Shown here: piece by piece, positions 34,590-42,664 of the stretch
Layout of the letters: every line of letters starts with the position of its first letter
Position numbering within the stretch: position 1 is the first letter of the stretch
Assembly: GCF_000022545.1 (NCBI RefSeq)
Contig: NC_012883.1
Coordinates: forward strand, 648,276-712,275
Origin: Thermococcus sibiricus MM 739
GTDB taxonomy: Archaea > Methanobacteriota_B > Thermococci > Thermococcales > Thermococcaceae
DNA: 64,000 nucleotides
Direction: 5' to 3'
Notes under the pieces: generated by a model
What the model saw: the letters and a program-made list of their open reading frames with translations, nothing else
Databases searched by the model: none
Told to the model about the DNA's origin: nothing
Translations under genes and position numbers: made by a program

Positions 34590-35113
34590 TTAAGGCCTCC
34601 CCTCCACAACTTTTTTCAATATCTTCACTATGCGGGACTGCGCTTCATCCGTAAGGGTTGTTTTGTCTAAATAGTGTTTCTCCCAATTCTTTCGGATGCA
34701 CGACCTTGGATGTAGTCCGCCACGTCTTCAGGAACACCATTCCTTCTTAAGAATGTATAAAACCATTTGCGAATAGTATTTGAGGAGATTTTGCCAAAAT
34801 AGGTTATCTTTTCTGCTCTGTAATAGTCAATATTAATTCTTTGAGGGTTCAAAGCAAAGTCCAATGGCATGTAGGCCCAAAAGGCCCTTTTCTTCCCTCT
34901 TGAGAACTCTTGCATTGGATAGCGAGCTGTCCTATTGTTTATCCTTTCGAGCTTTGTAGAGTCAAAGTTATTCAAGAGCCTCACCGCTTGAGAAAACCGT
35001 AAACCACTATAAACTAAGAGTTTGAAGAGGCTTACAAGTTCCATTGGGAGTATCTTTTCTTCACTCAAAAATGTTAAGAACGAGCGGAGGGCATTGGCAT
35101 ATTGAGTTAACTT
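34590..35113 (-). pseudogene. Catalytic part of an SSV-type tyrosine integrase, int(C), decayed
   Basis: The minus-strand frame open from 35113 reads TQYANALRSFLTFLSEEK and continues through VYSGLRFSQAVRLL (catalytic Arg region), ISSNTIRKWFYTFLRRNGV and DYIQGRASERIG (second Arg). It then shifts frame: the end HYLDKTTLTDEAQSRIVK, with the expected catalytic Tyr, is in the next frame down to the stop at 34590-34592. The shift falls at GGGAGAAACAC near 34675, where one A is probably missing. Upstream of 35113 the frame is closed by TAA. Strand and position fit the int(C) partner of 31626-32039. Confidence 0.75.
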
Positions 35114-35193
35114 TTAGTTGACTCACTCTTCTGGAGTTTTTGTTTAACTCACGTGCATAAGATAAAGAAATTAGAAAGGTAAGGGAGATCTTA

Positions 35194-36726
35194 CTAGCAT
35201 TTTTCACCTTTAATTCTGGTAACAACTCCACCAATGAGGACAAAGACAAGGAAAGTTGCTGGGCCGCAGATGTCACTGTTTTCTTCTTCGGTAGTTTCAG
35301 TGGCCTGCTCTTGGCTGGTAGTAGTCGTAGCCGTAGAAGTTGTAGTCTCAGTAGTGGTCGTTGTAGTTGTTGTTTTAAGAGTCTCCAGCTCTATTACTTT
35401 AGTGATAATGGCTTTAGAGTTCAACACAATAGCATTAGAATCCATTACTCTAGCTTCAGAATCAGATATTGTGGCATTTGAGTTGCTCTTTTGAATAGCC
35501 AAATTCCAGATGATGGCTTCAGAGTCCATCGAAAAACCGGGAATCAAACCATCTGGGGGGAATCTGAGAACCCAAAAATCATCTTTACCAGTGCCAGAGC
35601 TGTTAGTGATACCCGCTACGATAATGTCACTATTCAGAGCGAGGGCAATTGCAGTAGCTACATCAAGGTCACTTCCCCCATAGGCCTTCTGCCATTTCAC
35701 ATTTCCATTCTCATCAAGCCTAAGAACCCAAGCGTTTGGATAATCTGGAGTGCCAGTGCCGAAGCTTGCAGTGGCGCCTGCCACTATTATATCGCCATTT
35801 TCAGTGAGGATAACCGTGTTAGCCCCATCTAGGTAGCTCCCGCCATAAGTCTTCTGCCACTTGAGATTCCCCTCAGCGTCAAGCCTGAGAACCCAAACGT
35901 CACCTTTACCAGCACCGAAGCCAGCCATACCCGCTACGATAATGTCACCATTGTCAGCCACAACAACTGCATTAGCTACCTCAAAGTCACCCCCGCCGTA
36001 GGTTTTTTGCCACTTGAGATTACCGTTCTCGTCCAGTCTGAGAATCCAAAGATCTTGTGCACCACCACCAAAGCTCGCAGTGGATCCTGCTACAATTACG
36101 TCATTGTCTTCACTTACTGCAACTGTTGTAGCGTCGTCATAGCTACTCCCGCCGTACGTTTTCTGCCATTTCACGTTCCCATTCTCGTCCAAGCGGAGAA
36201 CCCAAAAATCATTCTCACCAGCACCGAAGCTTTCAGTGTAGCCTGCCACTATAATGTCACCATTCGGAGCAATTGCAACCGCGGAAGTCACATCAATGAA
36301 ACTTCCACCGTAGGTTTTTTGCCACTTGACATTCCCGTTCTCATCTAAGCGAAGAATCCAAGCGTCAGTTTTACCAGTGCCAAAACTCCAAGTCAAACCC
36401 GCCACTATAATGTCACCATTCGGAGCAACTGCAACTGCATGAGCTCCATCCCCGTCACTCCCGCCACACGTTTTTTGCCACTTAATATTTCCCTTCTCAT
36501 CCAAGCGGAGAACCCAAACATCACCTTTACCAGCGCCAAAGCTTCCAGTAGCGCCTGCTACAATTACGTCACCGTTTGGAGCAACAGCAACTGCATTAGC
36601 TACATCAAAGTCACTTCCACCATAAGTTTTAACCCAGTAAAGGTGTTCCTCGATACTCACCTTTTCGGCTGGAATCAGCGTTCCAAGAAAGATGAGGAGC
36701 CAAAGGAGGATTAATATTCTCTTCAT
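35194..36726 (-). CDS. Seven-repeat beta-propeller surface protein with CGP-CTERM anchor
   Basis: About 510 residues. A signal peptide (MKRILILLWLLIFLGTLIP) is followed by seven tandem repeats of 51-55 residues, each of the type KTYGGSDFDVANAVAVAPNG then DIIVAG...FWVLRLDENGNVKWQ. Seven blades fit a closed propeller. Next come a spacer with SEARVMDSNAIV, a Thr-only stalk (about 455-485) and the end DICGPATFLVFVLIGG plus basic residues: the CGP-CTERM sorting signal of Thermococcales. It is therefore an exported, processed cell-surface protein. Start ATG 36726 with AGGTG upstream. No enzymatic motif; adhesion or binding is a guess. Confidence 0.88.
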   Translation of the reverse strand: MKRILILLWLLIFLGTLIPAEKVSIEEHLYWVKTYGGSDFDVANAVAVAPNGDVIVAGATGSFGAGKGDVWVLRLDEKGNIKWQKTCGGSDGDGAHAVAVAPNGDIIVAGLTWSFGTGKTDAWILRLDENGNVKWQKTYGGSFIDVTSAVAIAPNGDIIVAGYTESFGAGENDFWVLRLDENGNVKWQKTYGGSSYDDATTVAVSEDNDVIVAGSTASFGGGAQDLWILRLDENGNLKWQKTYGGGDFEVANAVVVADNGDIIVAGMAGFGAGKGDVWVLRLDAEGNLKWQKTYGGSYLDGANTVILTENGDIIVAGATASFGTGTPDYPNAWVLRLDENGNVKWQKAYGGSDLDVATAIALALNSDIIVAGITNSSGTGKDDFWVLRFPPDGLIPGFSMDSEAIIWNLAIQKSNSNATISDSEARVMDSNAIVLNSKAIITKVIELETLKTTTTTTTTETTTSTATTTTSQEQATETTEEENSDICGPATFLVFVLIGGVVTRIKGEKC

Positions 36727-37026
36727 GGGACCACACCTGATACTAGTCCCTAGGTTATAATAAGTCATAATTCTTAATAATGGTTATGTAAAAGCCTCTC
36801 CTAACAGTGGGATGTAGGTGAGAAAGACATATATATGTAGGCTCCTCTTAGATATGTACTTCATTTAGCGTTTTTTGGATTTCTACAGTTTTTATGGAAT
36901 ATCAAAAGTCAATGATGGATTCAATTTCGTCCGATACCTATTGATGGTTTAAGTAAAGGCTTTTTGAGTGAGGAGGCAACCTTTAATTATCCCTTCAAAC
37001 CTATGAATATATGGGTAATTGACTCG

Positions 37027-38262
37027 ATGAAGTTAGATCCAAGTTTATGTATACTGTGCAGGGGCCGAGGATGGTGTGGCCTTGCGTATTGCCCCGTGAT
37101 AGCCAGAGCTAGGGCCACTTTGAGAGTTAGGCGAAGTGTTTCATCAAAAACCATAGAGGGTTCCACTCCACCGTCGATTTTTATAGGTAGGGTAGGCTAC
37201 CCCTACGTGAGGATAGGCCCTGCCACGCCACCTTTAATTGGAGACACAAAGATTTTTGATTTTCCGGAACTGTGGATTAATCATAAGATAGAGGATATCC
37301 TTGAGTATCGATGGAGCCTTATAACTGGCATTAAAATAGCAGATGTGAAAAAACCTGAAGATAAACTTATCGATGAGTTAAGGCTTTTGGCAATGAGCTC
37401 CAAACCTGTGGATGTTGAGATCATTCTAAAAAAGCCTCCACGGCCGTTTATGACGTTCAATGAGCATGAGCCGCCACAGGGCCCGCGCTCTCCACTCAAC
37501 AACATGAAGATCCTTGGAAACCCATCCATTCCAAGGCCCGTGGAGAAGGCCCACGATGACACCGATTTACCAGCATTTGAAGCGGTTACGTATTTATATG
37601 AGTCTGGTGTGCCGGTTTCACATATACAGAAGGTATTTAGCACTGGTGCATTTGGTGTTAAAGGTAGGAGAAGACTTGTCCCCACAAGGTGGAGCATCAC
37701 CGCAGTAGATAGTATGCTTTGCAGAAACCTGATCAAGGAGATAAAAGACTACGAGCCCTTGAACGAGATTTTAGTTTTCAGATATCGCCTTCATGATAAT
37801 TTGTTTATCGCAATACTGTATCCGGCCAAATGGAGTTACGAATGGATGGAAGCATGGTGGCCTGGATCCACATGGAACCCAAGCGCAGACAACGTGGTTA
37901 TCGAAGGTGACCATGAGGGGTATCACGGAAGGACAACTTACCCAGGTATAGGGGGATGTTATTATGCAAGCATGCTCGCAACACTTGAGTATTTAAAGAG
38001 AATAAAAAGACAAGCCACCGCTATACTCCTTAGGGAGATTTACCCCGGATTTAAAATTCCTGTAGGGGTTTGGTTTGTTAGAGAAAGTGTTAGGGCCATG
38101 TTTAATTCTCCACCAGTTTTAAAGACAGACACCTTGGACGAGGTCATGGAACTTTTAAACATGGAAACAAAGCTTGGTAGTGGTAAGTGGCTTTCATCTT
38201 CGGCCCTTTTGAGGAGGATAAAGTTTACAAAGACTATAGATGAGTTTCTGAAGAAGGAATGA
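37027..38262 (+). CDS. nreA: DNA repair protein NreA
   Basis: The archaeal Nre family (COG1602), linked to repair of DNA damage through PCNA. The N-terminal zinc motif CILCRGRGWCGLAYCP is present, then TPPSIFIGRVGYPYVRIGP, and later RRRLVPTRWSITAVDS and GGCYYASMLATLEYL, all family blocks. The C-terminus TKTIDEFLKKE resembles a PCNA-interacting (PIP) motif. The start is uncertain: the frame is open from TTG 36964, with ATGs at 37003 and 37027; the last is used because the zinc motif normally lies very near the N-terminus. It stands between surface-protein and partition genes. Confidence 0.88.
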   Translation: MKLDPSLCILCRGRGWCGLAYCPVIARARATLRVRRSVSSKTIEGSTPPSIFIGRVGYPYVRIGPATPPLIGDTKIFDFPELWINHKIEDILEYRWSLITGIKIADVKKPEDKLIDELRLLAMSSKPVDVEIILKKPPRPFMTFNEHEPPQGPRSPLNNMKILGNPSIPRPVEKAHDDTDLPAFEAVTYLYESGVPVSHIQKVFSTGAFGVKGRRRLVPTRWSITAVDSMLCRNLIKEIKDYEPLNEILVFRYRLHDNLFIAILYPAKWSYEWMEAWWPGSTWNPSADNVVIEGDHEGYHGRTTYPGIGGCYYASMLATLEYLKRIKRQATAILLREIYPGFKIPVGVWFVRESVRAMFNSPPVLKTDTLDEVMELLNMETKLGSGKWLSSSALLRRIKFTKTIDEFLKKE

Positions 38263-38444
38263 GAGCTATAGCATATTCTTGGAGAAATTGCTCTGTGAAC
38301 ATGGGAGCAAAAAGCTAACTGATGAGGCCTGTAAGGCTTTCAATGATTATTTTATTATTGTATTATTTAGGCCCCTTGCCTTAATTTATAACAATTCTTT
38401 GTTAAAAAGGAGAATTGAGATCACTCCCAAAATTAAAACCAATG

Positions 38445-38470
38445 ATAAAATAATTATTGCATTATTTAAT
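38445..38470. repeat. 26-bp AT-rich palindrome, copy 1 (downstream of partition operon)
   Basis: Left arm ATAAAATAAT, centre TATTGC, right arm ATTATTTAAT. It is the reverse complement of copy 2 with one mismatch and abuts the stop codon of the ribbon-helix-helix gene. Together the two copies bracket the operon. Confidence 0.75.
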
Positions 38471-38799
38471 CACTTAAACTCAAGCCGTCGCTTTATCTTT
38501 TCGATTTCCTCCTTCTCGGCCAGTTTTACCAATCTCCTAAACCCCTCCTCCGGTAAAACTTCCCGGAGGCTCCAATAAAGCCGTATGGCTTTCTCAAAGA
38601 TTTCATTCTGCTTCCCTTCTCCCTCTGCATATAATGTTCTCAGTAGTCTATCTGCCTCTACGCTTATATAGAGAGTTTTCATCTTCTTTTCGGTCTCTTT
38701 CTTTATCTTTGGCCTGTTATTTGGTTCTTCCGTTAGGGTTTTCACGACCTCACTGCTCATGGACGGGAGTTTTGGTAAGCTTTTCTTTTTACCTGACAT
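38470..38799 (-). CDS. Ribbon-helix-helix DNA-binding protein, SegB/ParB-like partner of ParA
   Basis: 109 residues. The first about 35 are basic and probably disordered (MSGKKKSLPKLPSMSSEVV), as in the N-terminal arms of centromere-binding proteins that stimulate ParA. From about 40 there is a ribbon-helix-helix-like unit (MKTLYISVEADRLLRTLY, then QNEIFEKAIRLYWSL) and a charged C-terminal helix. It overlaps the ParA gene by 11 bp, with GGTGATAAAAAATG as its start. Size, layout and pairing match crenarchaeal SegB, but homology cannot be shown by eye. It likely binds the flanking palindromes. Confidence 0.7.
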   Translation of the reverse strand: MSGKKKSLPKLPSMSSEVVKTLTEEPNNRPKIKKETEKKMKTLYISVEADRLLRTLYAEGEGKQNEIFEKAIRLYWSLREVLPEEGFRRLVKLAEKEEIEKIKRRLEFK

Positions 38800-39571
38800 T
38801 TTTTATCACCTTCTCCGCAAGTTGTAGGAATGCTTTTGATACTTTGTTTTTGGGATCAAACTCAAACACTGGCTTACCTTCTCCTTGAGACTTCTCAACT
38901 GCAACTGCTCTCGGCAAAATGGCCACTACAGGTAAGTCGGGATAGGTCTCTTTCAGCTGATCCAACCTCACCTGGGGGACTTTGCTCTGGCGTGTAAATT
39001 TGTTTGCAACAATACCCATGATCTCTAAGTCTGGATTGAGTTCGGTGGATTTTATCTCCCTGATAACATCAAGTGTTAGCTGTACCCCCATGACACTGAA
39101 ATACCCTAATTCAGTTGGGATCAAGACATAATCCGAGGCCCCAAGGGAGTTTATTAAGAATATTCCCAGGCTTGGAGGGTTATCGATGATTATAAAGTCA
39201 TATTCGTCTTCAATTTTTTCTAAAACCCTTTTAAGTCGCTGTTCGCGCATGTATGCTGTCATAAGTAGCCTCTCAATTGCAGAAACTTTTAGATGAGAGG
39301 GTATGAGTGATAGGTTCTCCTCTATGGGTATAATAGCATTCTCGATTTGAGTCTTTTTCACTGCATTCTCTATTAGAAGTGTCCCGATGTTGTTGTCATT
39401 GCGTTTTATGATATCCATACCGATTAAAGCGAATGTGAGATTGAACTGAGGATCAGTATCAATTATTAGGGTATCATACCCCTTTTTGGCCAGTGCATAG
39501 GCCAAATTGAGGCTGATTGTAGTCTTTCCAACACCACCTTTTTGATTAGCAATACTGATTATAATCGCCAT
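38789..39571 (-). CDS. ParA/Soj-type partition ATPase (SegA-like)
   Basis: 260 residues with the deviant Walker A of ParA proteins, ANQKGGVGKTT (about 7-17), the A' region IIDTDPQFNLTFA (about 39-51) and Walker B FIIIDNPPSLGIF (about 130). A DNA-binding Arg patch is expected near the C-terminus (KFTRQSKVPQVRLDQL). It is first in a two-gene operon and starts at ATG behind GGTGATCAA. The 26-bp palindrome lies 13-38 bp upstream, over the expected transcription start, so the operon is probably autoregulated. The role would be segregation of a plasmid or the chromosome. Confidence 0.9.
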   Translation of the reverse strand: MAIIISIANQKGGVGKTTISLNLAYALAKKGYDTLIIDTDPQFNLTFALIGMDIIKRNDNNIGTLLIENAVKKTQIENAIIPIEENLSLIPSHLKVSAIERLLMTAYMREQRLKRVLEKIEDEYDFIIIDNPPSLGIFLINSLGASDYVLIPTELGYFSVMGVQLTLDVIREIKSTELNPDLEIMGIVANKFTRQSKVPQVRLDQLKETYPDLPVVAILPRAVAVEKSQGEGKPVFEFDPKNKVSKAFLQLAEKVIKNVR

Positions 39572-39583
39572 TTGATCACCATA

Positions 39584-39609
39584 ATTAAATAATGCAATAA
39601 TTATTTAAT
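39584..39609. repeat. 26-bp AT-rich palindrome, copy 2 (ParA promoter)
   Basis: Arms ATTAAATAAT and ATTATTTAAT are exact inverted repeats around the centre GCAATA. It lies directly upstream of the ParA ATG. Best copy of the family. Confidence 0.8.
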
Positions 39610-40076
39610 AACCTTACTGAATATTGGGCTTCTTTAAAAGACGTTTCTTTCTTGTCGGGGAGAATGTTGTCATGGGCCTGTTTTGTTGTTAATAACTATT
39701 AAAGGGCCTCTATTATTCAGTTAAAGGCTTAAAAGAGCGTATTTGTTTAGTCTGTTTAGATGGCTATCTAATCGTTTTATATTAATAAAATAGGTTGTGT
39801 TACTTTAACTCTCAAACTTTGACTTAATTTTTTACTAAAATGAATGGTCATGATATTATTACTAATAAAAATTTTTAATTACAAAATAGGATTTTTTCAC
39901 GATTATTATATCTTATAATTTTATTTTCAAAAATAAACTAACATAATATTAATAATAAAATTGTAAATAGTAAAAAATGTCAAATTATTATGATATTAAA
40001 TAGTAATATTATTTCACTGACTTTTAAATGATCTCAATAACAGGTAGGGCTCCAGCAGGGAAAGAGAGGTCACATA

Positions 40077-40102
40077 ATTAAATAATTATTGTATTCTTTA
40101 AT
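40077..40102. repeat. 26-bp AT-rich palindrome, copy 3
   Basis: Arms ATTAAATAAT and ATTCTTTAAT around TATTGT: one arm mismatch and one centre change from the consensus. The directly repeated T/A-rich segment begins in its right arm. Confidence 0.65.
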
Positions 40103-40156
40103 TATTTTATTAATTTATTATTTAAGAAAAAGAGCAAAAATGGTCGTTGAGAGGTG

Positions 40157-40166
40157 ATTAAATAAT
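40157..40166. repeat. Half-site of the AT-rich palindrome
   Basis: A single arm ATTAAATAAT, preceded by GTG as in the reverse complement of copy 1 (GTGATTAAATAAT), without a matching second arm. Confidence 0.4.
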
Positions 40167-40255
40167 AGATAATGGTCTTGATTGTAGATTCTATCCTTGA
40201 AATGTACATAGAGCCTTTTGTCGATAATATAAATCAATTTAGATCTATTTTAAAT

Positions 40256-40281
40256 AACAGAAAATGCAATAATTATTTAAT
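40256..40281. repeat. Partial AT-rich palindrome, copy 4
   Basis: Centre GCAATA and right arm ATTATTTAAT are exact; the left arm is degraded. It is followed directly by the same T/A-rich segment that follows copy 3. Confidence 0.6.
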
Positions 40282-40442
40282 TATTTTATTAATTTATCCT
40301 CATGGTGATGGGAAGTAGTATATGATCCATTTTCGCCTGAGTAACAAGGTGCAATGATATTTTACTTTTCAGAAGGGACTTGAAGTATTAGATACTCTTT
40401 TAAACTTTGGTGTTGTTATTAGTAATATATGGTGATCAGCCA

Positions 40443-40844
40443 ATGTTGGATGTTATAGGATTCCTGGTATATGTTGAGGCTTTCTTAACAACCCTACTTA
40501 CAGCGATGTTTTCGGATGGCCCAGCGAGATTACTTGGATTTCTTGCGGCTTTTGGTTATTTGCTTTTGACTTTCTGGTCAATAGACCAAATAAGCTCGGA
40601 TATAGTGCCAAAGAGAGATGCTGGGGGAGTTAGGGTTATGTTCTTTTTGAATATAATAGCATTTGTTTTTGGTGTGGTATCTTTTTACATGTATACTGAG
40701 AATGTTGTGGCACCTATAGTGCTCTTAGGACCAGGGTTTATCATTGGCTTCTGGAAATCTGTGAAATATGTCTGGGCTTTACGGACTTTCCATATTTTCG
40801 TTCTTGATATTTGTGGGGTTTATGATGTATGTTATTGTGCATGA
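40443..40844 (+). CDS. Small integral membrane protein, unknown
   Basis: 133 residues from the ATG at 40443, which has GGTGATC 7 bp upstream. Four hydrophobic helices are visible (DVIGFLVYVEAFLTTLLTAM; LLGFLAAFGYLLLTFW; VMFFLNIIAFVFGVVSFYMY; VVAPIVLLGPGFIIGFW). The last 20 residues (FHIFVLDICGVYDVCYCA) look less membrane-like and may come from a late frameshift. No family is recognised. It belongs to the accessory block beside the AT-rich tract. Confidence 0.6.
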   Translation: MLDVIGFLVYVEAFLTTLLTAMFSDGPARLLGFLAAFGYLLLTFWSIDQISSDIVPKRDAGGVRVMFFLNIIAFVFGVVSFYMYTENVVAPIVLLGPGFIIGFWKSVKYVWALRTFHIFVLDICGVYDVCYCA

Positions 40845-40939
40845 GTTTTAGATATAAGGCTTATTATATGACAATTATGTATAGTGGTAAAATCAACACA
40901 TTTAAAAACACGTGTGGTCCATTAATTTGGGGTTCAAAT

Positions 40940-41275
40940 ATGAGAGGAGAAGATACTATTAAATATCCTTCACTCCTGTCTCTTTCGAGGGAAATACTAA
41001 TAGCAAAGCTCCAGCAGGCAGTTCTTGAGCGCAGTGATTTAAGGCCTTTTTTCAGGGAAAATCAGAAAAATGATAAATTGGAGTTTGTAATTCCCATTAA
41101 TTGTCTCTCCATGCTGGAAAAATGTGTATTAGATGAACTTAATTATCCAAAAAAGTCTGTGAGGATTGAGAATAGGTTCGTTAAAGCGTTCGTAATAATC
41201 CCTGGGTATATTCAAAAAAGTGATCCCGGGTTAGCCGAAGATATGATTAAGGCCTATAATAAACTCCTGAAATAA
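40940..41275 (+). CDS. Hypothetical protein, 111 residues
   Basis: A soluble, mixed alpha/beta protein (MRGEDTIKYPSLLSLSREIL; LEFVIPINCLSMLEKCVLDE). I recognise no family. The ATG at 40940 is preferred because a TATA-like CATTTAAAAAC lies at 40899-40909 and would leave a short leader; the frame itself is open from 40829. A/T-rich codons match the accessory block. Confidence 0.5.
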   Translation: MRGEDTIKYPSLLSLSREILIAKLQQAVLERSDLRPFFRENQKNDKLEFVIPINCLSMLEKCVLDELNYPKKSVRIENRFVKAFVIIPGYIQKSDPGLAEDMIKAYNKLLK

Positions 41276-41957
41276 TAGTTTAATGAAGCTTAAACCGATA
41301 ATAAAGGTGGTCTAATCTGATTAAAGCTTTGTAGATTTGATTCAATGAATATATCCGATTTTAAGAAAATATTTTGTCAAAATGTCCCCTCAGCTGTTCT
41401 TAATATTTTTTGATTTTGGATGAACTTGGGCTAGTTGAATATCCGAAATCCTCTTAATCTCCGCCGTAAGTTATATATCTCATCAAGAATATGGAATAAC
41501 TGGCAACAAAGCATGGATATCCTTTCTAATTATTACCACCTAGGATTGTAATAGAAAAAATTGGTGCAGATGCCGGCTTATGCAACTACAACTCTTCAAC
41601 TTTTGCAAGGATGGCTCTTATTGCGAAAACCTCTCAAAGGTCTTGATTGCCCATTTATACTACCTAATCTCGTAAAAAATGACAGTTTTATAATTTAGTA
41701 TTATAGTAATTTTTACCATTATTATAACTTTTATAAATTAATATTTCTTTATTTTTAATAATGAGCAATTTCATTTAATATTAATATAAACGACATGAAA
41801 TTTTAAATAACATAAATAGATTCTATCGTAATTAATTCAAGTAAAAGTTGAGAGATGGAATTGAGTACGTTGCACTATCCAATACTACTGGATAAAGTAA
41901 AAATATACAGAGAGTATTTATATCATGGCCACACTACATTCTTTTGGTGGAAGAAGC
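41276..41957. other. AT-rich intergenic stretch, possibly with a gene relic
   Basis: No intact gene in about 680 bp. 41690-41830 is extremely AT-rich. At about 41530-41650 the plus strand reads PPRIVIEKIGADAGL then NYNSSTFARMALIAKTS without a start codon and after an in-frame stop, which has protein-like composition and may be the remnant of a lost gene. A promoter (GTATTTATATC, about 41914-41924) serves the next gene. Confidence 0.35.
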
Positions 41958-42098
41958 ATGGAAAATGGTCAAACATTTGTATGCCCATTCTGTGGATACA
42001 AGGCAAAAAGCCTTGAAGAACTAAAACAGCACATACTGGAGAAACATACGTTAAATAGGGAAGATATAAAAGGTATAAGACATGGCCAAAAAGATTAA
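41958..42098 (+). CDS. Small C2H2 zinc-finger protein, 46 residues
   Basis: Read directly from the sequence: MENGQTFVCPFCGYKAKSLE then ELKQHILEKHTLNRED and a short basic end. One classical C2H2 finger, C-x2-C-x12-H-x4-H, fills the protein. Such tiny finger proteins occur in many archaea and probably bind DNA or RNA. ATG 41958 has GGTGG 7 bp before it; an in-frame ATG at 41925 coincides with the promoter and is rejected. It is transcribed toward the queD-like gene 36 bp downstream. Confidence 0.8.
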   Translation: MENGQTFVCPFCGYKAKSLEELKQHILEKHTLNREDIKGIRHGQKD

Positions 42099-42134
42099 TA
42101 AGCTTGTTTCGATTCTTATTTGGGGGTGAGGCCA

Positions 42135-42593
42135 ATGAAGTTTAAGATTACTGAGAGAAAAATAGGGTGGCATAAAGAATTTGACAGCTCTCATTTTTTG
42201 GTCTTGCCATATGAGAGCAAATGTCTTAGGATTCACGGGCATACTTACAAGGTTGATGTTGAGGTTTGGGGAAAGCTAAACGAGAATGGAATGATTTTTG
42301 ACTTTAATCACTTAAGCAACCTCATAAAGCTTCTTGATCACAAGATGCTAGTTAGTGAGGATTGGGTGAGTGTTAAAGGAGACGGGAGCGTGGTTGTTGA
42401 AAAGAATGGCAAGCATTTAGAGTTCCCTAGGGATGAGGTTGTCATTCTTAACAAACCCAATGTAACCGCTGAACTAATAGCCGAGTGGTTTGCAGAGAGA
42501 ATAGCTGAAAAAGCCGGGCAAAATATTAAGAAAATCAGAGTAAAAATATGGGAAGATCCAAGGAGTTATGCAGAGATTACTTTAGAACGCTAA
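42135..42593 (+). CDS. queD: 6-pyruvoyltetrahydropterin synthase / QueD-like protein
   Basis: T-fold enzyme of the PTPS/QueD family, 152 residues. Zn-binding His are in DSSHFL and HGHTY, and the catalytic Cys is in CLRIHGH, the CxxxHGH form typical of QueD. DFNHLSNLIKLLDHKML and the terminal VKIWEDPRSYAEI complete the pattern. In archaea it should make carboxytetrahydropterin for the preQ0/archaeosine pathway of tRNA modification. An insertion (VSVKGDGSVVVEKNGKHLE) is somewhat longer than usual. ATG 42135 follows GGGGTGAGG. Confidence 0.88.
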   Translation: MKFKITERKIGWHKEFDSSHFLVLPYESKCLRIHGHTYKVDVEVWGKLNENGMIFDFNHLSNLIKLLDHKMLVSEDWVSVKGDGSVVVEKNGKHLEFPRDEVVILNKPNVTAELIAEWFAERIAEKAGQNIKKIRVKIWEDPRSYAEITLER

Positions 42594-42664
42594 ATCATTG
42601 TATTTTTGTAATGACCTAAAAGGTTAAATTATCCCCCGCTCATATTTAGTTTTAGGTGGTTAAT

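Larger units (their letters stand above)
39610..40442. other. Gene-free, very AT-rich tract (possible origin or centromere)
   Basis: No ORF of note in 830 bp on either strand. Base composition is clearly more AT-rich than its neighbours, with long runs of A and T (especially 39830-40015). It includes three further full or half copies of the ParA palindrome and a directly repeated TTAATTATTTTATTAATTTA at about 40099-40118 and 40279-40298. This combination beside a ParA cassette suggests a centromere and perhaps a replication origin. No Cdc6 or Rep gene is present in the window. Confidence 0.5.

Noticed and set aside
35234..36714. Plus-strand ORFs opposite the propeller gene
   Set aside because: They repeat at the same period as the propeller repeats and are antisense shadows.
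38279..38578. Plus-strand ORF of 99 codons after nreA
   Set aside because: TTG start, no ribosome site, and it runs antisense into the ribbon-helix-helix gene and across the palindrome.
39584..40281. CRISPR array
   Set aside because: The repeats are AT-rich palindromes at irregular distances from 80 to 470 bp without uniform spacers, and no cas genes are near.
40829..40939. N-terminal extension of the 111-residue hypothetical gene
   Set aside because: It overlaps the previous gene's end and the TATA-like box; a shorter start fits better.
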